Below are positions 11,611 to 22,723 of a stretch of DNA of 64,000 nt, one piece after another (within the stretch, counting starts at the first letter, position 1; each line of letters starts with the position of its first letter). The stretch is taken from assembly GCA_002897115.2 (NCBI GenBank), contig BCIH01000003.1, forward strand, positions 1,445,677-1,509,676, in the 5' to 3' direction. This stretch comes from Prototheca cutis (Eukaryota > Chlorophyta > Trebouxiophyceae > Chlorellales > Chlorellaceae). Below the pieces are notes generated by a model. The model made no database searches and was not told where the DNA came from. It worked only from the letters and a program-made list of their open reading frames with translations. Position numbers and translations under genes: made by a program.

Positions 11611-12361
11611 ATGGGGAAGGCAAAGCCCGCGCACCACACCAGCGCCGAGCTCAAGGCCAAGGCCAGGGCTGCCACGCAGAACGCCGGCGGCGGCAAGGCC
11701 GGCAAGGAGGACCGCAAGGGCGGCGCCGCCGGTCATCAAAAGTACCGGTGCGCTGGTGCCAGGGCTGCTTGTCTTGGTCACTGGGAACCTGGAATTCTGG
11801 CTTCATTTCATCCGAGCATTTCTTTGGGAGGTGCAAGGTGGGGTATCCCCGCCTGTGTGTGCATGACATGGGATGGCGCGCGACTCGGGACCCGCCCTCC
11901 CACCAACTGCAGGTGCAATGTGTGTGGGCAGAGCGCTCCGGACATCAAGACTGCCCAGATCCATTTCGAGGCCAAGCACCCCAAGATGACGTGGGATGCC
12001 AGCACCGCGCTGGTGGACGTGCATGCAATCCACGGCGGCGTGACCACCCAGGTACGTTTCTGGACACATTCGTTCATTCATTTCTGTCAGCCCTAAATTT
12101 GAGTCGTTTGATTGGGGCCCTGACAGCATATTTCTTTTTTTGGTGGGGTGGGTGGGGAGGCTATGTAGCCGTCCCCCTGGGTCTGGGCACTTGGCATGGC
12201 CCAGAGTCGCAGGGTCCGATGCACCTGTCTGGTGCAACTGCGGGAGCTGCTGCTCCCAGTGACAGTTCCGGTTGGAAACTCTTTGATAGTCATTGTGTCA
12301 TCGATCACAAACCCCGAATTCTGTGCAGGGTGTTGCAGTGCGGGGGAGCACGAAGAAGTGA
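11611..12361 (+). CDS. Small zinc-binding protein, zf-met2 / SERF-like (At2g23090 type)
   Basis: Exons 11611-11747, 11913-12051 and 12329-12361 give 102 residues. The N-terminal half is a Lys/Ala/Gly-rich basic stretch including the EDRKGG patch seen in small EDRK-rich proteins. After residue 46 comes CNVCGQ and, 18 residues on, HFEAKHPK: a C-x2-C...H-x4-H zinc site followed by the Lys-Pro turn typical of the zf-met2 family. The last exon is only 33 bases and ends in STKK. Plant members are about 78 residues and of poorly known function; nucleic-acid binding or chaperone activity is inference. The first two exons are secure. The short last exon was chosen because it is in phase and ends promptly. 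Confidence 0.75.
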
Positions 12362-13038
12362 GGCCTGTCCGGTTGGCAGGCGGCCTCGAGATGGCCGAGC
12401 AGGCGAGGGAGACGTCAGCACACCCCCGGACGTGGCTGCACCTGGAGATGCCCATGAGAGAGACAGAGCCATGACTGCATGCATGCGTGCATGCATGCAC
12501 AAGGACAGGCATGCGTGCATCCTGACCGGATAGACGACACACACCCAAAGCGCGCGGTCTGCATATGCCCACGCTGTGTGGTGTGGGCGGGGCAGCATGA
12601 CTGATTTGGTTCCATCAAAACGATGGCATTGTTGCCACTTGTTTTGACACACTGTAAGACTGCCACAGCTCAAGGAACCGTTCCTGGACATCGAAGCCTG
12701 GCAGGTCAGACGGGTCAGGCTGCGAGCGAGGAGGGATCGCCACGTGCCGGTTGGGGTAGTGACCGGGAAGCTAGCGCAGATCAAAAGACTGCCCGCCCGT
12801 CCGGGGACCATAATTTGCCCGCCCGGACCCCCATGACAAACGGCACCCTACAGCACATAAATCGCTCAGGCACTGCTGCACGGGTCTCATAAGCATTATT
12901 ATGGTGTTCTTAATACAATAGAAGGCTCTGCGTAGCCGGGTGCCTGCCCAATCGTCGGACAGTGCGAGCCGCCTCGGGTGCAGCTCACTGCGGTCGCCCG
13001 CTCGCTCCGCTGCGCGTGCATAGGCCGTTGATCGTACG
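12362..13038. promoter_or_regulatory. Intergenic upstream of KUP transporter
   Basis: About 680 bases with no gene seen. It contains a palindromic GCATGC-rich cluster near 12476-12520 and a GC-rich repeat of the word GCCCGCCCG near 12790-12825. Confidence 0.5.
12476..12520. repeat. TGCATG(C) palindrome cluster
   Basis: Six or more overlapping TGCATG/GCATGC words occur within 45 bases. Each is self-complementary, so the segment could extrude small hairpins. The same word recurs throughout the window, often in introns. Confidence 0.7.
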
Positions 13039-14736
13039 ATGGCCGACACAGCCATGACTCAGGCCAAGAAGGGCGATATGGATGGGCCCATGGAGGTGGA
13101 GGGAGCCCTGTCGGGCGTGTGGGAGAGGGACGAAGACCTGGATGCCCGCGTTGCCGAGTCTCAGAGCAAGGTAGGGTCCAGTCTGACACGCTTGAGGGTT
13201 GAAGGGGGCCATGAAGCGCGCGATCTTGAGCACATGATTTTACTCGGATTTATGGCGCCGATGCATGTCGGTGTTGCTCCAGATTCGGGCGACGAGGGGC
13301 TGGCCAATGCTGATCCTTGCCTGGAGCTCCCTGGGCGTCATTTACGGAGGTGGGGAAGGTGGCCAGGGTTTAGTGAGCACGTGCAGGGAGGGGCCCCGGT
13401 GAGACGACATGCTGTGCTGCCCACCCCGAGTGTTTTTGTCTTCCAATGGGTACCCATCATTGCATGTGCATGGCATGAAACTCACACCTGACCTCCCACA
13501 CCCTCCCATTTCCCTGTCCCCATGCAGATATCGGCACCTCCCCGCTCTGTGCGTGATGAGGCAGTGCCAGATTGCTTTCTCACTGTGATTTGTTGTCCTG
13601 GGCCTTGCGGCTCAAATAGGTGCACGTTTCCTGCCTGGCTGCTGAAAATGCACAGCAAGCCCCTCATTCCCGTTTCCACTCCCACCACTCGACCCCAGAT
13701 ACCATGGGCACCCTGTTCAGCAATGGCGCGCCGGACGAGGACAACCACATCCTGGGCGCCTTTTCGATGGTGCGCTGTTGGGCCCAGTGCAACACACTTG
13801 TCTGCGCCGACTGCATTCTTCTCTGTCCTGCGGCTTGAATGGATTTTGGAGCTATAGGGTTGGGGTTGGCCTGGCGAGCTCCGGGGTCAATGCTGCAGAG
13901 ACACCGCTGTGGGGTGCTGGGGCGGCGGTGGCCGGGGGCTCTTGGGAAGGGGTCCCCCACATCGCATCGGTGTGGTGTTATGGGCAGTAGAAAAGCCCGG
14001 CCAGCACAGTCCTATCCCGTAGTGCCTTGAACACCCACCCGGCCACCCACCCTACTCACCAAACCCCCAGATCTTCTGGTGCCTGACCATCATCGTGCTG
14101 ATCAAGTACGTGACATTTGCGCTGCGGGCAGACGACAACGGCGAGGGCGGCACCTTTGCGTTGTACGCCGTCATCTGTCGTGCCTGCAATCTCCGCGGCA
14201 GCGGCCCAGTCCACACCTCTGACCTGGAGCTGTCGGGCTACCAGACTGCTGAGCGGAGCCAGGACAGCGGGGCTCCTCCAGAGGTGAAGAAAAAGCGGCC
14301 GCTTGCCGCCAAGCTCAGGAGTGCCGTGTTTGCAAGCAGTGGCGTGCAGCTGGCACTGCTGGTGGTGACCTTTGTCGCGGTGTGCCTCATCCTCAGCGAC
14401 GGCGTGCTGACCCCAGCAATCTCCATCGTCTCGGCCGTCCAGGGAATCCAGTTCCAAGTCAACATTTCCAACAGTGCGTGTGCTGTCGTTTTCTGTTAGG
14501 GTTTGTTGGGCGGCAAGTTTTTCTTTTGGCCTGGCAGAGGACCGCCGGCAGGAACGGGGATGAGCGCGCGCAGGAGACAGAACGCATGACCCCCTTCATA
14601 CATCTCTACTCGCCAGCCAGCAAGTGTGCCAAGCAATGACCACACTCATTCCGCAGACGCTGTCATTGGTATCAGTATTGGCGTCGTCCTCATCCTGTTT
14701 TTCGTCCAGCAGTGGGGCACAAAGAAAATCAGGTGC

Positions 14737-14807
<71 letters not shown>

Positions 14808-16883
14808 AGCCGGGTGGCCGGTCCGGTCTTATCAAGGAGACTCCCTTTTTCTTTGATAGGTTTCCTGATGCATATCAACGATGCATGTGCTCAGCATGCG
14901 TTTACAGCACTCTGCTCAAAAAAAAAGGATCCAAACATATCGTCCCCCCCCCCCCCGCCGATGTAACCACCCCAAAACATCACCCATTGCAGTTACTTGT
15001 TCGCGCCGTTCACGACGGTGTGGTTTTGCTGCATCGGTGGCATCGGTCTGTACAACATCATCCGCTACCGGCCCAGCGCGTTTGCGGGCCTGAGTCCGCA
15101 CTACATTTACTATTTCTGGCATGGGGACGTGCACGCTGCCTGGGTGGACATGGGCTCCATCACGCTGGCCCTCACGGGTGCAGAATCGCTGTTTGCGGAC
15201 CTGGGACATTTCAATGCGAGGGCCATCCGGACCAGCTTCATCGGCGTGGTGTACCCCGCGCTAACGCTGGCGTACCTGGGTCAAACGGCGTTTATTTTAC
15301 ACGATCGGTCGGCGGCACCGACCATCTTCTGGTCCTCGGTTCCCCGCCCGATCTACTGGCCGATGGTGGTGGTGGCGACGTTTGCAGCGGTGTTGGCGTC
15401 GCAGGCCCTCATCACGGGCTGTTTTTCCATCGTGCAGCAGGCCATTGCACTCAACTGCTTCCCCCGCGTCACCATCCGGCATACCGCGTCGTCGCATAAG
15501 GGCCAGATCTACGCGCCGCAGGTCAACTGGGTGCTCATGGCAGGGACCATGGTCGTCATCGGCATCTTCAAGACGGGACCCGGGCTCGGCGCGGCGTACG
15601 GCCTGGCGGTGGTTTCTACCTTTCTTCTCACCACAGGCTTGCTGGCCATCATCATGGGCCTGGTCTGGGAGTGGCACCCGCTGGCCATCGCCGCATTCTG
15701 GCTGCCACTCACGACGCTGGAAGGCATGCTGTTCTCGGCAAACTGCCTCAAGGTCCCCACCGGTGCATGGTTCCCCCTGGCCGTGACCGCAGTGCTGACC
15801 AGTGTTTTAGCGACGTGGACCTACGGCCAGCATTTGAAACGCGAGTACCAGCGCAGCCATGCCACGCCCCTTCGTGAGCTGGTGCTTTCGGAACAAGACG
15901 CCGATGGCCTGACCGAGCGGCTGGTGCTTGCAGGGACAAGTACCCCGCTGGGCACGGCCCCTGGCGTGGGGCTGTACTACACGGAAAATCTCTGGGGTGT
16001 GCCCCCCGTTCTGGATTTCCTCCTGCCCCGCGTGCCTGCACTGCACGAGGTCAACGTGTTTGTGACGGTGCGGCAGGTGCCCCTGCCGTGGGTGCATGCC
16101 TCGGAGCGGCTGCTGCTGCGCAAGCTTCCCCACCGCGGATTTTTCCACGCCGTCGTGCGCTACGGCTACATGGAGAGCGTCGACCACGACCAGGCGTTTG
16201 TGGACATGGTCATACAAGAGCTGCTGGACTTTTTGTCCCCGGAAGTCGTGGTGGAAAGCGAGGCGGTGGCCTCCGCCGCCGCAAACCTCGCCACCACCTC
16301 CTCCCACGACGTCACCCTTGGTTCGGCCCTGGGTAAAAAGCGCACCGAGCTGGCCGCCGCAGCCAAGGCCATCGCCGCCGCCCACGCTGCGGGCAAGCGC
16401 CTCCGCATCCTGGACCTCAGGGAAGAAATAGGAGAAGAGGATGTCGATGGCAAAGACCCGTCAGCCACAGCTGCCAAGGAGGGCAAGGACGACGCGCCGG
16501 TGGGCTTGGCCGACACCCACGCTGGTAATGCCAACGACGGCGAGCGAGGCCACGCGCTATGGGTGCAGCAGCCTTCGGCGTACCGCCGGTCGCTGCGCCG
16601 CACGCCCGGGTCCAGCATCACCAAGCTGTCCGCCGACAAGCTGCGCCAGCTGAAAGAAAGCGTGGAATCGGACCAGGTCCTGGTCCGTCGCGCCGCGGGC
16701 AACGGCGTGCACTTTGTCGTGGGCAACACGCGGCTGTACGCTGCCCCCACCACCCGTGTGGCCAAGGCATTTGTCGTCGACACGCTCTACGCCGTGCTGT
16801 CCCGCAACGTCCAGAGCACTGCTGAAGCGTACCACCTGGACCCCAGGTCGTCGGTGGAAGTCCGGATCCACATGCCCGTCTGA
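13039..16883 (+). CDS. KUP/HAK/KT family potassium transporter
   Basis: Seven exons: 13039-13170, 13283-13349, 13528-13548 (21 bases), 13699-13769, 14071-14473, 14657-14732 and 14993-16883, giving 886 residues. The micro-exon supplies DIGTSPL within the family hallmark GVIYGDIGTSPLYT. Later hallmarks are [21 protein letters not shown] and [14 protein letters not shown] followed by about ten further hydrophobic segments (for example [15 protein letters not shown] and [10 protein letters not shown]) and a long hydrophilic cytosolic tail of about 300 residues. These proteins carry K+ with H+ across plasma or vacuolar membranes. The tail contains an Ala/Glu/Asp-rich variable section at about residues 670-800. 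Phase is preserved over all six introns. One intron contains a (GT)32 microsatellite and another a C13 run next to its acceptor. Confidence 0.95.
14741..14804. repeat. (GT)32 microsatellite in KUP intron 6
   Basis: An uninterrupted GT dinucleotide array that starts eight bases into the intron, directly continuing the GTGCGTGC donor. Confidence 0.97.
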
Positions 16884-17394
16884 GGGCCTGCACCAGGTCT
16901 GTTCCCGGTGCTGTGTTCCTGCCTTGGCCCCTTGTTGTTGATCACGCACTTGTCGCGTATGTGGCCTCCTGTCTCAGAAGATTCTCCCTTGCATGCCAGT
17001 GCCCTGTTCCGGCCTCCTTTGGCACGCACCTTGATTGTTCGATAGATAGGACCGCCCCGCCTGTACGGAGCACGCCTTGCATCCTTGCCGTTTTCACTGC
17101 AGCATTAATTGGGGAATTCTAGCTTGTATATCCTTCTGTAGGCCTGAGAACGAGACCACCCTAATCCCCTCACCACGGCCGACCCATCGACCATGGCGGA
17201 GAAAATGAAAAAAGGCAAAATAAAACTTGTAAAAATAAAACTCACACCTCAACAGAACAGTGAGAGAGACAGGGCTGGTGTTGTCCTGGAGGTTACAACA
17301 GTTTTGCAGTGGCTGCATTGTTCTATTGCGTTCCTGGCAAGGGACAGACACAGTGTGCGCGCGTTTTCTCCGTCAGGAACAGCGATCAGCTCGT
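16884..17394. other. Convergent 3' region of KUP and threonine deaminase
   Basis: Some 510 bases between two facing stop codons. The section 17190-17250 is strongly A-rich for this genome, and contains TGTAA at 17228-17232 on the plus strand, a possible distal poly(A) signal for the KUP gene. Confidence 0.6.
17293..17297 (-). terminator. TGTAA poly(A) signal of threonine deaminase
   Basis: TGTAA on the minus strand about 98 bases after the stop codon. TGTAA is the usual green-algal polyadenylation signal. Confidence 0.6.
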
Positions 17395-20205
17395 TCAGGA
17401 GATAAACATGTCAAAGACTTCTCGACCCTCGCGGCCCAGCTCTGTAAACTGGTAGTGATTGCTCAGGCCCGCGATGCGTTCCTGTAGCAGGACCTCGTCC
17501 TGGGGCGGGACCTCCAGACCCAGGAGGATGTCTCCCGACAGCCGGCCGGTCTGGCGGTAGTGGAACAGCGAGATGTTCCATTGCGGGGAAAAGGACTGCA
17601 GGAACCGGTGCAGCGCGCCTGGAAGTTCGGGAAACTCTACTTGGAAGATGCGCTCGGGAACGCCGGTCCGCACCCCGGCATGCGTTCGGCCACCGATCAG
17701 GTGCCGGAGGTGGACCTGTGCCACTTCCAGGTCTGAGATGTCGCGGGTGGGGCAGCCGGCCTCCTCCAGCCGCCTGATGACGGCCGCGCACTCGGGGGAT
17801 CGCGGGGGCAAGCCGATGGAGTACAGGATGTGTGCGCCACCGGTGCCGGCCGTCGACTTGCGGTACTTGAACTCGGTGACGCTGATCGGGCTGCCGGCCA
17901 GCCCCGTCTCCACAAACGTCAGGAAAGACCCAGGATTCTCCGGAATAGTTGTCACAAGCGTNGTCTCCTGGCCCCCACCCACATCCGCCAGCTCTGTAGG
18001 GGGTTGGGATANCAGTGTGGGCAGGGTTCCAAGGCGTGGCGGCGCGCGACTCAGACATGCACGCTCTGGCAGCAACCCACCAAACACTGCATGCGCACAT
18101 GGGCAACACAAAGATGACACCATCCCTTGCCTGAAACGACGCGGAGCTGGTCAAAGTTCATGTTGGCTCCAGAGGTGACGGCGACGACGGTTTGACCCTG
18201 GGCATCCGGTCTCCGCAGGTACGCCTTGGCCCCCGCCACTGCCACCGCGCCTGACGGCTCCAAGATAGTCCGCGTCTCATTAAACACGTCCTTGATAGCC
18301 GTGGAGATGGCGGCATTGTCCACGATCAGCACACCGTCCAGCAACTCCCGGCACAGCCGGAAAGTCTCTCGCCCCACTTGCTTCACTGCCACGCCGTCGG
18401 CAAACGTGTCCACCTTGCTCAGCATCACCCGCCGGCCCCGTGCCAACGATTGTGCCATCGCATTCGCACCTGACGTTACCATTGGGATTGTTAATTAAAG
18501 TCTTTTCTTGGTTTGTGGTCAGATGTGCCAATGACTGGGCAGTATCCTTGCGGCAGATGTCCTTGCGCATATGCCCTGGCTTCACAAAGGTGGATGAACC
18601 CCCCTCCAAACGAAGGAGACCCTCCCCAGCCCAAAGGACATCCACCCAGCCACTCAAACAGCATCATCCAACCCAGCGCACCGGCAGGTTCCACGCCAAA
18701 GACTTTGATCCCGGGCTTGACGGCCTTGATGTAGGCGGCCACGCCGGCGGCAAGGCCGCCGCCCCCGACGGCCAGAAACACGGCGTCCAGTGAGTCCATG
18801 TCCGTTTGGCGCAGCAGCTCCATGCCACATGTGCCCTGGCCCGCGATGACGTAGGGATCGTCAAATGGGTGGATGAACACCCGTCCCTCCCGTTCGGCCC
18901 GTGCCTGCACAGTCGCCATCGTCGTTGGTTTGGCGCCTGTTCTCAAGGGGCTGAGACCCAATTTCATAGCACCAGAGCCCTTCAGTCTACCCACCCAATG
19001 AACACACCAGCATGAGCATACCAGGGCGTAGGCCTGCGTCTCGTTATAGTTTTCGCCGACGAGCTCGGCGGTGGCACCCAAGGCGCGGACCGCTGCGACC
19101 TTGATGGCCGGCGTGGTCACGGGCATGCAGATGATGGCGCTGCAGCCCAGGGACCGGGCCGCCAGGGCCACACCCTGGGCGTGGTTGCCTGCGCTGGAGG
19201 TGATGACGCCGGCAGCCAGCTCCTCCGGGGTCAACTGCGCCATGCGATTGTACGCACCCCGCAGCTTGAACGACTTGACAGGCTGCAGCAGAAGGGGGGG
19301 GGGGGGGGTTCGGCAGCGAGAAGAAGTGGGGTGTTGTCTGACTGGCTGGCATCATGCCTGAAAAAGTATTGCATTCACAACCCCCCCCCCTCTCCTTGAC
19401 TCACACACATCACCACACCTGGAAGTCTTCACGCTTGAGATAAAGCTTGCCACCCAGGGCCCCGCTCAACTGGACAGCCTCCTGCAGGGGCGTCTCCTCC
19501 TGCAACGGCAAGCATGGAATCCCCCAAAAAATTCATAGGTTGGTCTCAGTGAAGAGCCCGAAACGTCAAGGCCGCCGATCCCCAGGGCGCAGTACACACC
19601 AGTCTCGCGCCCAATAGACGCACCGCAACGTAATACACGCGAGACGTTAAGATTTTTCGTAGGTAGCCCCCAGGCTTGGTCCTCCATGAAGAATCTACGC
19701 TCCCCGTCTGCAGTCGCAAGTTGGCGGGACAAGAGGAGGTCCCGTGGGCTGGGGATGAGAAGGGGGTGCTGGATGCATGCGCGCACCGCCCAGGGCGCAC
19801 AGGGACCTAGGCCCCACATGGCTGGGGGGGCCCTCTGCGCAAGTGCTCCGTAGCATCCCAATGCCCACAAAGTCCCCTTGCTACTTCACGTACCGGTTGC
19901 CATTCGTCCTCGGGATGGATTCCGTGGCTGCGGTTCACTTGGCCGATCTGGCCAGGTGCCAGTACGTAGTCCTCAGGGCGAACCACAGGTGAATCGCCAG
20001 GCACCTCCGTGCTCGCTGGAGCGGTGGTGGGTTGAGATCCTAGAACCGCGGTACTTGCTGAAACGCAACGCCGCGCAGGAGCCGCCTTCCGCAGAGTGAA
20101 TGCACGTTGCTTGGGCTGTCTCGTGAGCCCCGATACTCGGCATGCCGCGACGGGCCTGCTCAGGCCGACAAGGCAGCCTGAAGAGGGCTGCGACTGGGTC
20201 GCCAT
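17395..20205 (-). CDS. Threonine deaminase (threonine ammonia-lyase), plastid type
   Basis: Seven exons: 20205-19939 (or -19966), 19674-19624, 19499-19419, 19282-19022, 18904-18682, 18469-18131 and 17993-17395, about 606 residues. It deaminates threonine to 2-oxobutanoate, the committed step to isoleucine, with PLP. The first ~80 residues are Ser/Arg/Ala-rich as in plastid transit peptides. [13 protein letters not shown] carries the PLP lysine, [11 protein letters not shown] the substrate loop and [13 protein letters not shown] the phosphate loop. The last exon holds two ACT-like regulatory domains ([10 protein letters not shown] and [12 protein letters not shown]), as expected for the isoleucine-inhibited biosynthetic form. 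The intron after VVS opens with GC rather than GT (GCAAGG); only this site restores the frame into ELADVG. The first donor is uncertain between two in-phase sites nine codons apart. Confidence 0.95.
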
Positions 20206-21146
20206 GGCGCCGCGGATTTACATCAAACACAATAATCAAAGTTTTGGCGCGGTCGATGTGATAACCATGTGCCATGGCCCGGGAGACGCCCATGCAAAAC
20301 CTCATGCACCACGGAGAGCTTTTGTCACGTGCGCACTTTTCGTCATCCGGGCTGGGGGAATTTCTTCGCTAGTGAATGGGATCTGGCTATCACGACAACG
20401 GCATGTTCCCTCAGACCCGGTGTTTTGATCCTCATTCAACATTGCACATGAATCTCTCATAACCTCTGCAAATGCGTCGCATGCCCGGCCAGGGGAAAGT
20501 GGGGACTCTGTCGATCGCAGACTGCTGGCATCCTATCCAACCCATGCACTGGCCTGAGCAAACCATGCAGCAGTCAAATGTATGCCTTTCCTGGCGGACG
20601 AAACGAGTCGGATCGCTCCTCCATAAAGCATCGCTTGTCGCCTTCTTTGATTCAACGTACAGGGATGTCTCTCCTCCTCATGCATCGCACAATTTCCGAT
20701 GCTCGGCTGTGCTTGGTGGGTTCTGCTGCAGCGCGTGCTCCTCCAGAAGGATACATTGTGGTAAGATAGCACCATTATTTCTCAAGAGATTGACTACCAC
20801 GAATGTCCACCGGTTCACTGGCATGCGATTGAACCAGCAACGCCCCGCTCCATGATAAAAAACCGGGCAAAGGCCGTTCCATTGCGAAAACTGAAAACGC
20901 AGTCGGTTATGCTTGATTACCATACCTTGTCCCCGCATTGTTGTCGGAACGGTGGGATGAAAAGCGGGAGAAAAATTCGGGCTACGATCCTCGGAGATCG
21001 TATCGAGATCTGGAATGATCGGTGGGCCGCCGTTGTTCCTCGGTGGCAGGATCGATGGCAGCACCTCTCACTGAACGCAGCCCCTTTATTCCATCAGAGA
21101 CTATCAGTTTGGTTTAAAGAAACCATACACAGGTATATCTGCATCA
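20206..21146. promoter_or_regulatory. Divergent promoter region, AT-richer
   Basis: About 940 bases between threonine deaminase and the Pro-rich secreted gene. Open frames such as plus 20852-21334 show no domain. Nothing else is recognised. Confidence 0.5.
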
Positions 21147-21623
21147 ATGGCGGCCATGAGGAGCAGCTCGCTGTGCGCGCTCATGGTCATCATAGGAATG
21201 GTGATTGGCTGCGCGGTCGAGGTCAAGGCGTCCACTTGGCAAGGGTCGACAGCAAGGTGCTTCCTTGCTGGGCGTGGCTTTTGGATTTTCGCACTAGCAT
21301 AGCCATGATGGATTTATTAACCGGGAGTAACTGACCCTCTGCGACGCAGGAGGCTCACTTCGACGCCATTCGACAGGGTGAACACAGCCTCCTGCCAGTG
21401 CGCCTGTGCCGGCCCCCCTCCACTAACTTTCCCGCCGCCCAGCCCGTCGCCCAGCCCGTCTCCATACCAGCCGCAAAGCCCTCCGCCCAGCCCGTCGCCC
21501 AGCCCGTCCCCTCCTCCACCGCCGAGCCCAATCCTGTCCAGCCCTCCTCCTCCGGTGGCTTCACCCCCTCCCCCACCGCCGAGCCCAGTCCTGTCCAGCC
21601 CTCCTCCAGATGTGGGGCCGTAA
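21147..21623 (+). CDS. Secreted Cys/Pro-rich (extensin-like) protein; 3' end uncertain
   Basis: Exon 1 (21147-21256) encodes a signal peptide (MAAMRSSSLCALMVIIGMV...) and ends in phase 2. Exon 2 starts at 21350 and runs to TAA 21621-21623, giving 127 residues. After the signal comes CQCACAGPPP and then a polyproline/Ser domain of about 65 residues with SPSPSP and SPPPPPSP units typical of hydroxyproline-rich wall glycoproteins and pherophorins. The Pro-rich reading continues in the same frame for another 45 codons after the TAA, so the gene may be longer: either an intron removes the stop (candidate donors at 21612 and 21620, acceptor before 21717) or the stop is a later mutation. The next gene downstream has the same signal exon plus C-x-C-x-C plus Pro layout. 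Confidence 0.7.
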
Positions 21624-22723
21624 GCTCTTCCAGTTTCCTTGCTACCACCTTCTCCTCCGTCACCTCTGCCCCCACCTTCCACACTCCCTCCCGTGTTGCC
21701 ACCTCCCCTTTCGCAGCTGCCTCCTGCACCGCCAGCACCGGAGGCGGTCTGACTGTGTGCNGAATTTTCGCAGGCTTCTCGAGCCTCGGATTTGTCTTCC
21801 CACGAGCGCACCTCCAGAGAAGTCTTGGCTTCCACCTGAGACCGCCGCCTCCAATGGGCCACCTTTCCCCGCCCAATTACTATACTGTTGGGGACCTGTG
21901 CCATTGGGCAGTCAGACAGCCAGTTTGCTTACAGCAGACAATTGCCTTTCCTATGGTCAATCATGAGTTGGCATTGGCTGCCATGGTCCACTGACGGGTC
22001 GGCAGCCCAGCCTCCTTCCCCATTGAATTGATTCCTTCCTCTGTGGACTGCGATATGTCTTGACCAGGACACCAAACACAACCCCCCGTGGTTCTTGCGG
22101 CAGCATTTATGCGCCTTGTACAGTGTAACCTTTTGATACATCTGTGTTATGCACCAAGACAGAGAGTGCCCTGCGGCCTTGCAGTAGAGTAGTTGAGTTG
22201 CAGGGGGGTTCGGATTGGCAGGAACAGGTGAACATGAGGCCCTCGCACGACAATGACCAGCAACCCTTTTTGCTGTATGGGAATTCAATTTTTGATGGAG
22301 GAATACTTGATTACCCTGGGGATGAGTTGAACGGGAGAGGGTTGCTTGGCTGTGATGACGTGGATGCTGTCGCGGGATGCGTCGTCGAGTCCGCGCATAC
22401 AGCGCCATGCATGGGAGCGGCGCATGCTTCACGGTCATCGTTCTTCACCCATTTCTGCAACATCTGTAGACAGGAAATGCCATCGGAGTATTGCGCTCAT
22501 TGGAAACCCCGAGATCGCCGCTTCAAGCCGCCTTCTGGGCCATTGGTTGTCCCTTCGAGCCCGGCACCCAGATCGATGGCGCGGATGGCGGGGCCGGGTG
22601 GCGGACATGGGAGTTGTCGGCGTAAACTATGCTTCGATGGGCGATCAAACTGGTTTAGAAACCTTTGCCGCATATCTAGTAACGTAAATTTGGGAACCTT
22701 AAACACTGCAATCCTCTGAAACC
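21624..22723. other. Possible 3' exons of the Pro-rich gene, then promoter of the next
   Basis: The first 140 bases read as LP/PP-rich peptide in frame with the preceding gene. A further open stretch on the plus strand (21717-21966) could be a terminal exon ending in LLTADNCLSYGQS. After 22000 nothing coding is recognised. Confidence 0.45.

Noticed and set aside
10010..12315. Shared minus-strand word ATCGA(C/T)GACAC(G/A)ATGACT near 10030 and 12300
   Set aside because: Similarity is limited to about 20 bases without flanking homology, so chance is likely.
14626..14966. Val-Cys repeat frames over the GT array
   Set aside because: Produced by translating the intronic (GT)n microsatellite.
20852..21334. 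Plus-strand open frame of 160 codons
   Set aside because: No domain, poor codon composition, and it overlaps the signal-peptide exon of the Pro-rich gene in another frame.
21355..21904. Long minus-strand frames opposite the Pro-rich gene (Gly/Glu-rich)
   Set aside because: They are the complement of CCx-repeat coding sequence; open frames opposite polyproline are expected.
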